From assembly GCA_964618415.1 (NCBI GenBank), contig CAZUAT010000002.1:1-64000 (forward strand): 64,000 nucleotides of DNA. Direction: 5' to 3'. Position 1 is the stretch's first letter, and each line of letters opens with the position of its first letter. The DNA is from JACTMI01 sp964618415 (GTDB taxonomy: Bacteria > Acidobacteriota > Thermoanaerobaculia > Multivoradales > JAGPDF01). The translations under genes were made by a program, and so were the position numbers. Below the pieces are notes generated by a model, which saw only the letters and a list, made by a program, of their open reading frames with translations, was not told where the DNA came from and did no database searches. Below, piece by piece: positions 44,483-56,557 of this stretch.

Positions 44483-45051
44483 CAGTCCTCCGTCTGCTCC
44501 GGCTCGCGTGGGCGGTCGAACTCGACCACGCCGATGTCCGGCAGGTTGCGGTAGCGCTCGTCGTAGTCGAGACCGTAGCCGACCACGAACTCACGACCGA
44601 TGGGAAATCCGCAGTAGTCGATCGGAATGTCGACCTCGCGCGCCTCGTGCTTGTCCAGCAGCGCGCACAGGCGCACCGAGCGGGCGCCGCGGAAGCGGAA
44701 CAGGTCGAGGATCGTGCGCAGCGTCCAGCCCGTGTCGACAATGTCTTCGACCAGCAGCACGTCGCGGCCGCGGATCGACAGATCGATGTCCCGCTTGATC
44801 CGAACCTCGCCGGCGGCAGTCCCGGAGCCGTAGCTCGAGGTCTGGAAGAAATCGACCGTCACCGGCACCGTGAGGCGGCGGGTGAGGTCGGTGAAGAAGT
44901 AGATCGACCCCTTGAGCACACCGATGACCACCAGGCCGTCGGACTGCGCGTAGTCGCGATCGATCTCGGTGGCCAGTTCGATCACCCGCCGCTCGATGGT
45001 GGCGGCGTCGATCAGAGTCCGGATCGCGTGGCTATCTTTCTCACTCGTCAT
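44482..45051 (-). CDS. hpt: Hypoxanthine phosphoribosyltransferase
   Basis: This 189-aa purine-salvage enzyme joins hypoxanthine or guanine to PRPP. It has the N-terminal LVVIGVLKGSIYFFTDLTRRL, the flexible-loop FFQTSSYGSGT, the PRPP-binding VLLVEDIVDTGWTL and the C-terminal YRNLPDIGVVEF. ATG 45051 is used. The start region is divergent by 36 bp from the 506-aa unknown gene. A nucleoside phosphorylase lies 5 kb away and mtnP at the end of the window, so purine salvage is well represented. Confidence 0.94.
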   Translation of the reverse strand: MTSEKDSHAIRTLIDAATIERRVIELATEIDRDYAQSDGLVVIGVLKGSIYFFTDLTRRLTVPVTVDFFQTSSYGSGTAAGEVRIKRDIDLSIRGRDVLLVEDIVDTGWTLRTILDLFRFRGARSVRLCALLDKHEAREVDIPIDYCGFPIGREFVVGYGLDYDERYRNLPDIGVVEFDRPREPEQTED

Positions 45052-45087
45052 GTCTTACAATCTCGGACCACTTTCCGGGCCGGCGCC

Positions 45088-46608
45088 GTGACTGAACTCG
45101 ATCTCTCGTCCCAGCATCGCCGTTACGTCGACCTGGGCGGTCGCTTCAAGGCCGGCTGGACCTTCCACCAGTTCCTCCAGGGCCTCCAGAAGTTCTTCGT
45201 CGAAGCGGAGATCCCGCGCTATCCGTCCGACTTCCAGGAGATCCACACCACCCTGAAGGCGGTGGCCGAAGAGCTCAACGGCTCGGATCCGGAGAAGGTC
45301 GCCGCCGACCTCGACCGCGCCGCGCGCCAGCTTTCGCAGATGACTGCGCTGCTGTCGGCCGCCGATGCCCGAGTGGCCCCGCCGCTGCTGCGCCAGTTCT
45401 TCGAACGGGTTCGCAACTACGACGATCAGATCCTAGCCCAGATGGTGCGCTTCTATCTCCTGCTGGCGCAGGAGGAGGGGCTCAAGGGCGACCGCCTCGA
45501 CAAGGTCGACTTCCTGATTACCAAGCTCAGCGAGGAACTCGATCCGGTCTCCGGAGCGATGCTGATGCGCGACCGGGCCCGGCTGCGCACCATCTTCCAG
45601 GGCTTCTGGGCGATGTTCGAGGACCTTTCGCCCGACGCCGCCTGGCTCGAGCAGCGCCGCGACGAAATCGGCGAGCTGCGGCGCGAGCTGGCCAACCTGC
45701 CCAGCCTCGACGCCCTGGCGGACAGTCGGCTGGTGCTGCGCTACCGAGAGACCAAGCAGGTGCTCGGCCGCTACCTCCTGCACCCCGACGTCCTGGCGGC
45801 GGTGGTGGAGACGAACCTGGCGATCAAGAACAAGGTGCGGCAGAATTTCCGCGCCGAAGAAGAGCGGATCCTGCGCGAATCACAACGCCTGCTCGAGCTG
45901 GAGGAGCAGATGCCGGTCGACTCCGAGCTCGACCAGGAGCTGACCGTCTTCCGGCAGCGGTTCGAGCAGTTCGAGGTCAAGCACCGGACGGACAACGTCA
46001 AGCTCGAGGACATCGCCTTCCTGCGCCGGCAGGTCGAAGGGCTCATGCCGCGCCTGGTCCGCCCCGCCGGTTCGTCGCGCGTCGAGGACGAACCGGGTGA
46101 GAGCTCGCCCGGCTCGGGCTCGTCCGAACTGCCGGCCGACGACAGCCTGACCACGCAGTATCGCGAGATGATCGAGGCGCTGCACGGCACCGACCGGCTG
46201 ACGCCGCCGCGCGAGGTCGCGCTGGGGCGCGAGGTCTACAGCCTGCGGCTCGAGTCGCGAGAGATCGTCGCCTACCGCAGGGTGCACGTTGCGCCGGAAG
46301 GCGACCTCCCCACCGAGCGATTCCTACTCGAGGCGGCGGCGTTGCGGCTGAAGATGAACGAGGAAGCCGCCGAGATCACCGAGATCCTCGACGAGACGGC
46401 GGTCACCCGGGAGGCGCCGGTGTTCGACCGCGCCCGCCGCACGACCAAGCTCGGCGACGCCTACGCGCAGCGCTTCGGTACCCTGATCGACGGATCGGTG
46501 CGGGCCGGAGCGTTTGCCGAGGCGCAGCAGCTGCAGCTGCTGCGCATGCGGCTGATCCGCGACTACAGCGGCCTCTGGCTGCTGGTCAATCGCCCCACTT
46601 CGACCTGA
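45088..46608 (+). CDS. Large cytoplasmic all-helical protein of unknown function
   Basis: The GTG at 45088 gives 506 aa without signal peptide or membrane helix; the frame is open from 44647 only as antisense of hpt. The protein is nearly all helix with heptad-like stretches (RNFRAEEERILRESQRLLE, LTVFRQRFEQFEVKHR). A low-complexity Ser/Gly/Pro/Glu linker (about 325-350) separates an N-terminal block of about 320 residues from a C-terminal block of about 150. TACAAT lies 25 nt upstream. I do not recognise a family. Its sense codon pattern is normal for this genome and it does not overlap other genes, except 23 nt at the convergent response-regulator end. Confidence 0.75.
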   Translation: MTELDLSSQHRRYVDLGGRFKAGWTFHQFLQGLQKFFVEAEIPRYPSDFQEIHTTLKAVAEELNGSDPEKVAADLDRAARQLSQMTALLSAADARVAPPLLRQFFERVRNYDDQILAQMVRFYLLLAQEEGLKGDRLDKVDFLITKLSEELDPVSGAMLMRDRARLRTIFQGFWAMFEDLSPDAAWLEQRRDEIGELRRELANLPSLDALADSRLVLRYRETKQVLGRYLLHPDVLAAVVETNLAIKNKVRQNFRAEEERILRESQRLLELEEQMPVDSELDQELTVFRQRFEQFEVKHRTDNVKLEDIAFLRRQVEGLMPRLVRPAGSSRVEDEPGESSPGSGSSELPADDSLTTQYREMIEALHGTDRLTPPREVALGREVYSLRLESREIVAYRRVHVAPEGDLPTERFLLEAAALRLKMNEEAAEITEILDETAVTREAPVFDRARRTTKLGDAYAQRFGTLIDGSVRAGAFAEAQQLQLLRMRLIRDYSGLWLLVNRPTST

Positions 46609-47302
46609 GCCCCCGCTGCACCTCGGCGCTTTCGCCGCTGGCGTTGCCGCGCTCGCCGCGCTGCATCCGGATCAGCAGTTCGACACGCCCGGCGACGCCC
46701 AGCTTCTCGTAGACGTGGTGCAAGTGGACCTTCACCGTGCCCTCGGAGATGCCGAGCCGCTGGGCGATCGTGCGGTTGCGCGATCCCTCGGCCACCATTT
46801 CGACGATCTCGCGTTCGCGCGGCGTCAGGTGCGCTGCCTCGTCGGCGGTTTCGGCGCCACGACCGGCCGCATCCTCGAGGGCGCGGGACACGAGAGCGGG
46901 GTCGAACCACTGGCCGCCGGCGTGGATCCGCCGCGCCACCTCGACCACCAGCTCGGGCGCCATCTCCTTGAGCACCAGGCCGCGCGCACCGAGGCGCAAC
47001 GCCTCGACGACCTGGGCCGGTTCGATCGCGGCGGCGAGCAGCAGGGCGCGAGTCTCGGGCGCCACCTCACGAACCTGCGCGAGCACTCCCAACCCGTCGA
47101 GGCGCGGCATGCGCAGGTCGAGGACGACCAGGTCCGGCCGCTCGCGCTGGATCGTCGCCACGGCCTCCTCGCCGTCGCGGCAGCGAGCCACCACCGCGAA
47201 ATCAGGCTCGGTCCGGAACAGCCGCTCGAGGCCGTCCAGGACGATCGGGTGGTCGTCGACCAGGACGACCCGGATGCGCGCCGGGGCGGTCTGCGGGCTC
47301 AA
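46586..47302 (-). CDS. NarL/LuxR-type response regulator
   Basis: The 238-aa protein has a CheY-like receiver (residues 8-125; phospho-acceptor Asp62 in VLDLRMP, acidic pair VDD, late Lys VLKEM). A LuxR helix-turn-helix (about 165-225, LTPREREIVEMVAEGSRNRTIAQRLGISEGTVKVHL) follows. ATG 47302 overlaps the stop of the kinase gene by 4 nt, so the pair is one operon. Its 3' end overlaps the convergent unknown gene by 23 nt. The target genes cannot be named; the Pal-like gene on the other strand is a close candidate. Confidence 0.93.
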   Translation of the reverse strand: MSPQTAPARIRVVLVDDHPIVLDGLERLFRTEPDFAVVARCRDGEEAVATIQRERPDLVVLDLRMPRLDGLGVLAQVREVAPETRALLLAAAIEPAQVVEALRLGARGLVLKEMAPELVVEVARRIHAGGQWFDPALVSRALEDAAGRGAETADEAAHLTPREREIVEMVAEGSRNRTIAQRLGISEGTVKVHLHHVYEKLGVAGRVELLIRMQRGERGNASGESAEVQRGLRSKWGD

Positions 47303-48993
47303 GCCGCCGACTCCTTGCCGACCGGCAGCTCGATCTCCAGTCGCGCGCCCTGGTCGCTCGACTCGAGGCCGAGCCGGCCGCCGCGCGAGCTGATCCGGTG
47401 CCGCAGCGAGCGTGGTCCGGCGTCGAGCCGCGCCAGTTCGTCATGGTCGAAGCGACCGCGCAGCGGAAAGCCGCTGCCGTCGTCAGCGACGGTCAGCGCC
47501 AGCCGGTCCTCGTCGGGACGGGTCAGGCGGACGGAGATGCGCCGCGCGCCGCCGTGGCGCACCGCGTTGACGATCGCCTCACGAACGAGAAAGTAGAGAT
47601 CACGCTCGGTAACGTCCGGCAGGTCGTCGTCCACCGGAGCCGCGTCGAGGTCGACGCGCAGTTGCCACTCGTGCTCGGCGCGCTGGATCAGTTCTGCGAG
47701 GCGTTGTGCGAGGTCAAAGCCTCGCGCCTCGTGCCCGGGCGGTTCGAGATCCTGGATGAAGAAGCGCAGGTCGCGCTGTTCGAGGGAAACCAGGCGCTGC
47801 AGCTCCTCGAGGCTCTCGGTGGCGGCACCGGCCGACTCCGGCAGCAGGCGCCGCGCGGCGGCGAGGCGCAGTCCGAAGCCGGTCCACGACTGCAGCGCTC
47901 CGTCGTGCAGATCGCGGGCCAGACGGACCCGCTCCTCGGTGGCGGCACCGGCGCGCATGCGGTCGATCAGCTCGAGGCCTTCGATGCGCGCTCCCGCCAG
48001 CGCGGCGGTGATCTCTGCCAGCACCAGCTCGTCGGCGGTGGCGGCGATCGGGTCGACCACGAACATGCGCAGGCGGACGAGCTCGCCGTGCCAGACCGCC
48101 GACAGGAGCGATCGCCCCCCGAGCCGGGCGGCCAGCTTCGGGTGGAGCGGCTGGTCGCCGCTCCAGCGCGCAAAGTGGCCGCCATGATGGGTCAGAACCT
48201 CCGCCGTGCGGTCGCGGCGGGCGAGCAGGAAGCCGCCCTGGGCGAGCTCGTCGTGCACCAGTTCGTCGAGGCTCAGGCCGAGCCCGCCGCTTGGGAGCAC
48301 CCCGGCGCGGCTGGCGAGGCGCAGCCGCGGCCGGTCGCGCACCGACCAGGCGAGCACCAGGTCGGCGCCGGGATGGACCCGCGCTGCGTGGGCGAGCAGC
48401 TCACCGAGCACCCGGTCAGGGTCGCCGGCGGTCAGATGCGGCCAGTCGGCCAGCAGCGCCAGTTCGGCGCGCGTCCGCTCCTGGTGCCATCCGAGGTAGC
48501 CGAGCAGGAAGGCGACCACGGCCATGTAGACCCCGCGGATCACCCAGTCGTTGAGCTGGAAGCTGGGGTCCCGCAGCACCTCGGCGAAGTAGTAGCCGAA
48601 GCCGAGGAAGGCGGCCAGGCTGGCGACCGCCGTCCACAGCGTCCCGCGCCAGCGCCAGCGCAGCGTGGCGCAGACCAGCGAGAAGACGAAGTAGGCGATG
48701 AACGGGCTGGCCGGGCCGGAGGTGAAGTAGGTAAAGGTCGAAAAGAAGAGCAGGTCGAAAACGTGCTCGGTCAGGGCCCCCCAGCGGCTGGTGCGCGGCG
48801 CCCGCCAGGTGTAGAGGGCGAGCAGACTCGAGTACGCGAGGTAGGCGGCCAGCAGCCCGTACGCGATGGCGGCGTACTTTGCCGGCTCCGATGGATCCCG
48901 CCAGAGCGCCAGCAGCGAGGAGGCCGCGATGACGACGCGGCCGCCGGCGATCAGGCGCTCGGCGCGTCGCCGGGGGGGGAAGGGCATCGGCAC
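47299..48993 (-). CDS. NarX-type membrane histidine kinase
   Basis: The 564-aa kinase has about five or six N-terminal membrane helices (residues about 20-175), a GAF-like domain (about 180-345), a HisKA_3 dimerisation domain with the phospho-acceptor in LARDLHDGALQSW (His363) and a HATPase domain (EAIVNAVRHGG, DDGSGF). It is the partner of the response regulator that overlaps it. The start is GTG 48993, because TAGGAT lies 6 nt upstream on its strand, which suggests a leaderless mRNA; ATG 48987 is an alternative. The multi-helix N-terminus may sense a membrane-related signal. Confidence 0.92.
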   Translation of the reverse strand: MPMPFPPRRRAERLIAGGRVVIAASSLLALWRDPSEPAKYAAIAYGLLAAYLAYSSLLALYTWRAPRTSRWGALTEHVFDLLFFSTFTYFTSGPASPFIAYFVFSLVCATLRWRWRGTLWTAVASLAAFLGFGYYFAEVLRDPSFQLNDWVIRGVYMAVVAFLLGYLGWHQERTRAELALLADWPHLTAGDPDRVLGELLAHAARVHPGADLVLAWSVRDRPRLRLASRAGVLPSGGLGLSLDELVHDELAQGGFLLARRDRTAEVLTHHGGHFARWSGDQPLHPKLAARLGGRSLLSAVWHGELVRLRMFVVDPIAATADELVLAEITAALAGARIEGLELIDRMRAGAATEERVRLARDLHDGALQSWTGFGLRLAAARRLLPESAGAATESLEELQRLVSLEQRDLRFFIQDLEPPGHEARGFDLAQRLAELIQRAEHEWQLRVDLDAAPVDDDLPDVTERDLYFLVREAIVNAVRHGGARRISVRLTRPDEDRLALTVADDGSGFPLRGRFDHDELARLDAGPRSLRHRISSRGGRLGLESSDQGARLEIELPVGKESAA

Positions 48994-48999
48994 GCGGCG

Positions 49000-49005
49000 A
49001 TCCTA
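49000..49005 (-). promoter_or_regulatory. TAGGAT hexamer, candidate leaderless promoter of the kinase operon
   Basis: On the minus strand TAGGAT is followed by 6 nt (CGCCGC) and the GTG start at 48993. The same hexamer sits 8 nt before the PNP start. Confidence 0.42.
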
Positions 49006-49091
49006 CCGGGGCGACCGCAGCGCCCGATCTACCGAACGATAGAGGACTGATGTGCAACCTTGGTCCGATTCCCGGCCGTTCGACGCCCGGA

Positions 49092-49097
49092 TAGCCT
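49092..49097 (+). promoter_or_regulatory. TAGCCT hexamer, candidate leaderless promoter
   Basis: TAGCCT is followed by 6 nt and the ATG of the Pal-like gene at 49104. No Shine-Dalgarno sequence is present. Confidence 0.38.
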
Positions 49098-49103
49098 TCG
49101 CGC

Positions 49104-49670
49104 ATGATCCGAAATCGCTCTCTCCTGACGCTCACTGTTCTGCTGCTCACCCCCGTCGCCCTCGTCGGCTGCGGACGCAAGAAGCCGGCGATCGCTCCCG
49201 CCGCTCCCGACGTGGCCGTCACCGAGCCGGCGACGCCGACGGTCGCCGACCCGGCCGAGTCGGACCCGATCGAGAACCCGCTCGATGGGGACCTGCTCGC
49301 CGCCAACGAGCATGCGTACGCCACCGGACTGCTGGGCGACATCTACTTCGAGTTCGACCTCGCCTCGCTGAGCGAGCAGGCGCGCGAGCGCCTGGCGCGC
49401 AACGCCGACTTCCTGCGCTCTCACCCGGAGTTCGTAGTGCGTATCGAAGGGCACTGCGACGAGCGCGGCACCAACGACTACAACCTCGCCCTGGGCGAGC
49501 GCCGGGCGCATGCGGCGCGCGACTACATCGCGCAGCTCGGCATCCCCGCTCAGCGGTTGCGCACGGTCAGCTACGGTGAGGAGCGGCCGGTCTGTGCGCG
49601 CTCTGACGAGTCGTGCTGGCAGTCCAATCGCCGCGCTCATTTCGTCCTCGTCGAGCGCCTCGGCAGCTGA
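49104..49670 (+). CDS. pal: Pal-like OmpA-domain lipoprotein
   Basis: The 188-aa product has a lipobox VALVGC (Cys23), a Pro/Ala/Glu linker (about 30-65) and an OmpA-like peptidoglycan-binding domain (about 75-188). That domain starts DIYFEFDLASLSEQARERL and carries the signature IEGHCDERGTNDYNLALGERRAHAARDYI, including the diaminopimelate-contacting Asp and Arg positions. It would link the outer membrane to peptidoglycan. tolB and other tol genes are not adjacent, so the symbol pal is by similarity only. Confidence 0.88.
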   Translation: MIRNRSLLTLTVLLLTPVALVGCGRKKPAIAPAAPDVAVTEPATPTVADPAESDPIENPLDGDLLAANEHAYATGLLGDIYFEFDLASLSEQARERLARNADFLRSHPEFVVRIEGHCDERGTNDYNLALGERRAHAARDYIAQLGIPAQRLRTVSYGEERPVCARSDESCWQSNRRAHFVLVERLGS

Positions 49671-49685
49671 CCCCGGCTGGGGTCA
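49668..49685. terminator. Hairpin between convergent pal-like gene and PNP
   Basis: TGACCCC-GGCT-GGGGTCA is a perfect 7-bp stem with a 4-nt loop that begins at the pal-like stop codon. It is 8 nt from the end of the convergent PNP gene. There is no T tract, but position fits a bidirectional terminator. Confidence 0.45.
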
Positions 49686-49693
49686 GCGAGCGG

Positions 49694-50530
49694 TCAGCCG
49701 GCGGTGAGCCGGTCGTCGGCCAGCAGCTCGGCGAGCAGCTCGGCCAGACGACCGGACGCCTGCCGGCCCGCCTGCAGCACCTCCTCGTGGTCGAGCGGTG
49801 TGTCGACGACGCCAGCCGCCGGGTTGGCGACGAGCGAGAGGACCAGGCAGTGCATCCCGAGGTGGCGGGCGGCAATGACCTCGTGCACCGTCGACATCCC
49901 GACCAGGTCGGCGCCCAGAGTGCGCAGCATCCGCACCTCGGCCGGCGTCTCGTACGCCGGCCCGGGCAGGCCGGCGTAGACCCCCTCGGGCAGCTCGAAG
50001 CCCAGCCCGGCTGCCGCTTCGCGCGCCAGCCGGCGCAGCGCCGGGGCGTATGCGCCGGTCATGTCGGGAAAGCGTGGTCCCCAGGAGGCGGGCGGTTCGC
50101 CGGCCAGCGGGGAGCTGCCGGTCAGGTTGAGCTGGTCGGCCACGGCGACCAGGGTGCCGGCCGGCCACTCGGTGCGCACGCCGCCGGCTGCGTTGCTCAT
50201 GACCAGCGTCCGGGCGCCCAGCAGTGCCGCCAGGCGCAGCGGGAAGACCACCTGGGCGGGCGTGTAGCCCTGGTAGCCGTGCAGGCGACCGCGCAGGTAG
50301 AGCACCTGCCGACCCGCCGCGGTTTCGAAGCGCTCGAGGGTGTGGGCGTGCCCGGCGACCGTGCGCAGCGGAAACGGCAGCCAGTCGGCCAGAGAGTCGG
50401 TGCCGTGACGGCGTCCCGGCAGGTCGACGCTGAGCCCCGAACCGGCGACCACGACGACCTCCGGCTCGGGGTGACCGGCGGCGCGCCAGCGCGCCGCGGC
50501 CGCATCGAGAGCCTCCGCGAGGTGATCCAT
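49694..50530 (-). CDS. Purine nucleoside phosphorylase (PNP-I, trimeric type)
   Basis: The 278-aa enzyme splits inosine and guanosine with phosphate. It shows VVVAGSGLSVDLPG (phosphate loop), RGRLHGYQGYTPAQVVFPLRLAALLG, the base-binding VMSNAAGG, YAGLPGPAYETPAEVRML and VGMSTVHEVIAARHLGM, all typical for trimeric PNPs and related to MTA phosphorylase. ATG 50530 is preceded on its strand by TAGGAT at 8 nt. It is divergent from lysS, with only 48 bp between them. Confidence 0.93.
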   Translation of the reverse strand: MDHLAEALDAAAARWRAAGHPEPEVVVVAGSGLSVDLPGRRHGTDSLADWLPFPLRTVAGHAHTLERFETAAGRQVLYLRGRLHGYQGYTPAQVVFPLRLAALLGARTLVMSNAAGGVRTEWPAGTLVAVADQLNLTGSSPLAGEPPASWGPRFPDMTGAYAPALRRLAREAAAGLGFELPEGVYAGLPGPAYETPAEVRMLRTLGADLVGMSTVHEVIAARHLGMHCLVLSLVANPAAGVVDTPLDHEEVLQAGRQASGRLAELLAELLADDRLTAG

Positions 50531-50538
50531 GGCCGGCG

Positions 50539-50544
50539 ATCCTA
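50539..50544 (-). promoter_or_regulatory. TAGGAT hexamer, candidate leaderless promoter of PNP
   Basis: On the minus strand TAGGAT is followed by 8 nt and ATG 50530, without a Shine-Dalgarno sequence. Confidence 0.42.
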
Positions 50545-50564
50545 TCCGTCCGACGCGACCGCGC

Positions 50565-50570
50565 TATCCT
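50565..50570 (+). promoter_or_regulatory. TATCCT hexamer, candidate leaderless promoter of lysS
   Basis: TATCCT is followed by 8 nt and ATG 50579. It lies back to back with the PNP hexamer in a 48-bp divergent spacer. Confidence 0.38.
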
Positions 50571-50578
50571 TCGCCGCG

Positions 50579-52098
<1,520 letters not shown>

Positions 52099-52102
<4 letters not shown>

Positions 52103-53310
52103 GTCGCGGCGCGGCCGCCTCGTTCCCGCTCTACCTGGCGTGGCGCTACCTGCGCAGCACGCGGCGCGACGCGTTCACCAGCTTCCTGTCGGCGGTCGCG
52201 GCGGGCGGCATCGGCCTCGGCGTGGCCGCGCTGGTGCTCGCGCTCGGCGCCCTGGCCGGGATGCAGCAGGCGCTGCGCAGTGAGATCGTCGCGCGCACGC
52301 CCGGCCTCGCGGTGACGCTGCCGCACGACGCCGATGCGCTGGCCGTCGCCGACCGGCTGGAGCGTGCTGCCGGCGTGACCGGCGTGCAGCGGATCCTGCC
52401 CGGCCGCGGCTGGCTGTTGACCTCCGGGCGGACGCAGCCCGTCGAACTGGTCGGCTTTTCGGGCGCCCTGCCGCCGTCGTTTCCCAACCCGTCGGGGTCG
52501 CAGCCCGGGCTCTACCTCGCCGACGTCGACGCCACCCGATTCGGACTCGTGCCCGGCGACATCGTCACCCTGGCGGCGCCGCGGCCGACCCTCACGCCGC
52601 TGGGGCCGCAGCCGCGGCTGCTCTCGGTGCGCCTCGAGGGGACGTTCGAGGCGGCGCCATCGGGCGACGAGGCGCGCGCCGCGCTGCCGCTCGAACGCGC
52701 CGAGATCCTGCTCGGAGCCGACCGGCCGGTGCGTCTCGAAGTGGCGGTGGACGACCTGGAGGCGGCTCCCGCGCTTGCCGCCGCGTGGCGCGAGGAACTG
52801 CCGGCGGGCACGCGCATCGAGACCTGGCGCGACCTCAACCGACCGTTGTTCTTTGCCCTCGCGCTGGAGCGCACCGTGCTGTTCCTGGCCGTCTCGCTGA
52901 TTGTCGCGGTGGCGGCGGTGGCGCTGTTCTCGGATCTCCAGCTGGTCGCCTCGACCAAGCGGCGGGAGCTGGTGGTGCTGGGCGCGCTCGGTGCCGGTCC
53001 GGCTCAGCTGCGGCGGATGTTTCTGCTGCTCGGTGGCATGCTCGGCGCCCTGGGGGCCGTGGCAGGCGGGCTGGTCGGCTGGGTCGCCGCGGTCGTCTGT
53101 GACCGGTTCGAGCTGCTACGTGTGCCGACCGGCCTGTTGCTGTTCGATGCCCTTCCGTTCCGGGTGCGGCCGCACGATGTGGTTGCGGTCGTGCTCATGA
53201 CCCTGGCGCTCACCTTCGCCTGTTCGGCGCTCGGCGCCCGGCGGGCGGCGGAGGTGGCGAGCGGAGAGGGCGATTCGCGCGGCGGGGGCCCGGGGAGCCT
53301 GCGCGCGTGA
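52099..53310 (+). CDS. LolC/E-type lipoprotein-releasing permease
   Basis: GTG 52099 overlaps the lysS stop as GTGA and gives 403 aa. The layout is that of LolC/LolE: one membrane helix (about 33-55), a large periplasmic domain (about 60-265) and three C-terminal helices (about 272-295, 320-345 and 360-385) forming the FtsX-like region. The N-terminal LYLAWRYLRSTRRDAFTSFLSAVAAGGIGLGVAALV matches the family. Only one such subunit is encoded here, so the exporter is probably a homodimer with LolD. It would release lipoproteins from the inner membrane. The next gene overlaps as GTGA. Confidence 0.9.
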
Positions 53311-53990
53311 GTGTCGCGGTTGCGGCCCGCGGGCTGGTCAAGTCGTACCGCGACGCGGCGCGCGAGGTGCCGGTGTTGTGCGGCGTCGACCTGGACCTGG
53401 CGCCGGGCGAGCTGGCAGCCGTGGTCGGGCCGTCGGGATCGGGCAAGTCGACCCTGCTGCATCTGCTCGGCGGGCTCGATCGACCGGACGCCGGCACGGT
53501 CGAGGTGGGAGGCCGCCGGATCGACACCCTGGCCGCCGACGACCTCGCCGCCTTTCGCAATCGCACCGTCGGATTCGTCTTTCAGTTCCATCAGCTGCTG
53601 GCCGACTTCACGGCGCTCGAGAACGTCGCCCTGCCGGGGCGCATCGCCGGTCTGGCGCCGCGCGAGCTGGCCGAGCGCGCCGAGGCGCTGCTCGCCGAGG
53701 TCGGCCTGGCCGAACGCGTCGACCACTTCCCGAGTCAGCTGTCGGGCGGGGAGCAGCAGCGGGTGGCGATCTGCCGCGCGCTGCTGCTCGAGCCGCCGCT
53801 GGTTCTGGCCGACGAGCCGACCGGCAATCTCGACGCCGCTGCCGGGGAGCAGGTCTTCGCGCTGCTGCAGGAGATGGTCGCCCGCCACGGGACCACAGCG
53901 CTGGTGGTCACCCACAACCGCGAGCTGGCGGCCCGGTGTGCTAGGCTTCTGACCTTGGAAGAGGGGCGGCTGCGCGTCGGAAGTGCCTGA
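53307..53990 (+). CDS. lolD: LolD-type lipoprotein-releasing ABC ATPase
   Basis: The 227-aa ATPase has Walker A GPSGSGKST (about residues 40-48), the Q-loop (FVFQFHQLLADFTALENV, as in LolD), the signature LSGGEQQRVAICRALL, Walker B (LVLADEPTGNLD) and a switch His (VVTHN). It powers the permease encoded just upstream, with overlapping stop and start (GTGA). Length is typical for the MacB/LolD subfamily. Its TGA is covered by a 10-bp palindrome. clpC follows after 41 nt with its own Shine-Dalgarno sequence. Confidence 0.94.
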   Translation: MSVAVAARGLVKSYRDAAREVPVLCGVDLDLAPGELAAVVGPSGSGKSTLLHLLGGLDRPDAGTVEVGGRRIDTLAADDLAAFRNRTVGFVFQFHQLLADFTALENVALPGRIAGLAPRELAERAEALLAEVGLAERVDHFPSQLSGGEQQRVAICRALLLEPPLVLADEPTGNLDAAAGEQVFALLQEMVARHGTTALVVTHNRELAARCARLLTLEEGRLRVGSA

Positions 53991-53998
53991 GCTAGCTC
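53989..53998. repeat. Palindrome over the lolD stop
   Basis: GAGCTAGCTC is a perfect 10-bp palindrome that begins inside the TGA stop (53988-53990). It resembles the GCTAG-containing palindrome over the MFS stop. Confidence 0.35.
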
Positions 53999-54031
53999 GA
54001 CTTCCGAGCCTGCTGCGACGACGGAGGCGAG

Positions 54032-56458
<2,427 letters not shown>

Positions 56459-56486
56459 GCCCGCACCCGGCCGGAGACACGCCCGG

Positions 56487-56505
56487 GAGGCCCGTGCGGG
56501 GCCCT
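56487..56505 (+). terminator. Weak hairpin downstream of clpC
   Basis: GAGGCCC-GTGCG-GGGCCCTC pairs over seven positions with one bulge, 28 nt after the clpC stop. A T-rich stretch (CGTTTGCAGCGTTTTT) begins about 9 nt later. Confidence 0.3.
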
Positions 56506-56557
56506 CGGTATTCCGTTTGCAGCGTTTTTCGGGGATGATCTTCCGCCCGACGGACTC

